This document shows, in pieces, positions 33,264-33,932 of a stretch of 33,932 nucleotides of DNA (the stretch's first letter is position 1; every line of letters starts with the position of its first letter). The notes beneath the pieces are model-generated. The model saw only the letters and a list, made by a program, of their open reading frames with translations. It did not search any database and was not told the origin of the DNA. The stretch spans positions 1 to 33,932 of IMG/VR virus record IMGVR_UViG_3300032820_000053. One strand, written 5' to 3'. Source of the stretch: a virus. Made by a program: the position numbers and the translations under genes.

Positions 33264-33932
33264 CTAGCCGTCATAGCACCCGCAAGCGGTGTCTATGTGG
33301 TGGCTAAACATCTTGAGTTGTGCTTCGTCTGCCTTGATCACGCTCTCCCACGTCCAGTCTCTACCCAGTCCCACGATCACCCCGCGACAATTCGGCGCGG
33401 CCCTGCGTTCGATCTCCAGTGCCCGCTCTAGCAGATCGGGGTGACACTGCTTGAGCCGCAGGATCTCGCGGGGCTTCATGGCAGGGCAGAAGAAGCAAGA
33501 CGACTTACCGGGCTGCGGCAGTCCCGCCGCTTCGATCGCGTCCTCGCATTCTTCCCTACCCCAGACCCACTCGATCAGTGGGTGCCGCCAGATCCACTTA
33601 TCAGACTCCATGCCCTGCTGACGCTGTGCCCTGCCTGGTTCGTCTGCGTCAAAGCCGATCGCCTTGATCACCTTTTCGCCCCTGCTCCACGCATCGCGAG
33701 CGGGTTGCCAGTTGTTCACGAACTTCTCTTGAGGGCTGATCTTGAACTTTTGGCTGCACTTCTTAAACCCGTATGCAAGCGACGGAAGCCTGCCATTGTC
33801 GGCGCACTCCCGTTCCAGGCTCAGTTCTTTGCCGTTACGGTCAACCGTGATCACCGTCTCGATCGCCGGATAGCCCCGCTCCTGTAGCCAGTCAGAGAAC
33901 AGGCGCAGGTAGGAATAGGTGCCAGGACGCTC
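33264..33932 (-). CDS. PP-loop ATPase, PAPS-reductase-like: C-terminal part plus repeated segment
   Basis: Joined to 255-1, this gives a protein of about 262 residues; the piece at 33798-33932 repeats the N-terminal region. Visible family features are KKCSQKFKISP (Cys 99), IGFDADEPGRA, and SCFFCPAMKPREIL (Cys 186 and 189). The ECGLH redox motif of true assimilatory PAPS reductases is absent, so it is more likely a PP-loop enzyme that adenylates another substrate, possibly with a metal or Fe-S site on the cysteines. A GTG at 33854 is within the open frame but the real start is 255. Confidence 0.8.
   Translation of the reverse strand, partial: ERPGTYSYLRLFSDWLQERGYPAIETVITVDRNGKELSLERECADNGRLPSLAYGFKKCSQKFKISPQEKFVNNWQPARDAWSRGEKVIKAIGFDADEPGRAQRQQGMESDKWIWRHPLIEWVWGREECEDAIEAAGLPQPGKSSCFFCPAMKPREILRLKQCHPDLLERALEIERRAAPNCRGVIVGLGRDWTWESVIKADEAQLKMFSHHIDTACGCYDG
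33798..33932. repeat. Right copy of terminal repeat
   Basis: A copy of 1-135 with two differences, both in third codon positions of the PP-loop gene. Joining 33797 to 1 gives the unit length. Confidence 0.9.

Noticed and set aside
1-33932. Integrase, attachment site, transposase, tRNA genes and CRISPR array
   Set aside because: None was seen. No tyrosine or serine recombinase motif, no tRNA-like cloverleaf and no regularly spaced repeats were found by reading both strands, though a tRNA search program was not available.

Overview
This window is almost certainly one complete genome unit of a tailed double-stranded DNA phage with a long non-contractile tail, written as a circular map cut inside a gene. 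The first 135 bases return at 33798-33932, so the unit is about 33.8 kb. Packaging (TerS, TerL), head (portal-MuF fusion, Mu-I-like protease with a nested scaffold, decoration protein, major capsid protein), neck, tail tube, frameshifted tail chaperones, tape measure, tail tip and lysis genes are all present. No sheath, integrase, DNA polymerase or tRNA was seen. The sequence is GC-rich by eye. The host is unknown. A candidate unimolecular spanin (lipobox at one end, membrane helix at the other) points to a diderm host. An acidic DDDSA-repeat tail on a small membrane protein recalls Myxococcota-type proteins, but that is weak evidence.

Layout. A divergent control region at 1979-2096 separates two arms. 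Leftward from it run a small repressor-like gene, a replisome-organiser-like initiator with internal iteron-like repeats, a presumed helicase loader or partner, and a PP-loop (PAPS-reductase-like) ATPase that crosses the map seam and ends at 33264. Rightward (2097-7036) runs a tight operon with Erf-type annealase, SSB, an HTH regulator, RusA resolvase, a GNAT/Mom-like unknown, several zinc-ribbon proteins and an N6-adenine methyltransferase. A strong hairpin follows, then a set of small accessory genes (7246-9195), each behind a strong Shine-Dalgarno (SD) site and usually a hairpin. On the minus strand a matching set of small genes (33170-31239) comes first, then the late operon 31126-9185: TerS, TerL, portal, protease/scaffold, decoration, capsid, neck, tail, fibre-like proteins and lysis. 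The two arms converge with an 11-base overlap at 9185-9195.

How it works together. Most neighbours overlap by ATGA, GTGA or TGATG, so translation is probably coupled along each operon. Four copies of one promoter-like sequence (two per strand) sit in front of the small-gene blocks, and intergenic modules (hairpin plus AGGAGGACAC) are shared between the blocks. This looks like a coordinated early regulon in which genes and leader modules have been shuffled. The most unusual signals are this promoter and hairpin-leader system, the iterons inside the initiator gene, a hairpin whose loop is antisense to the phage's own SD consensus, a 22-residue micro-ORF coupled at both ends, a leaderless small gene, and a lysis cassette with a u-spanin candidate.
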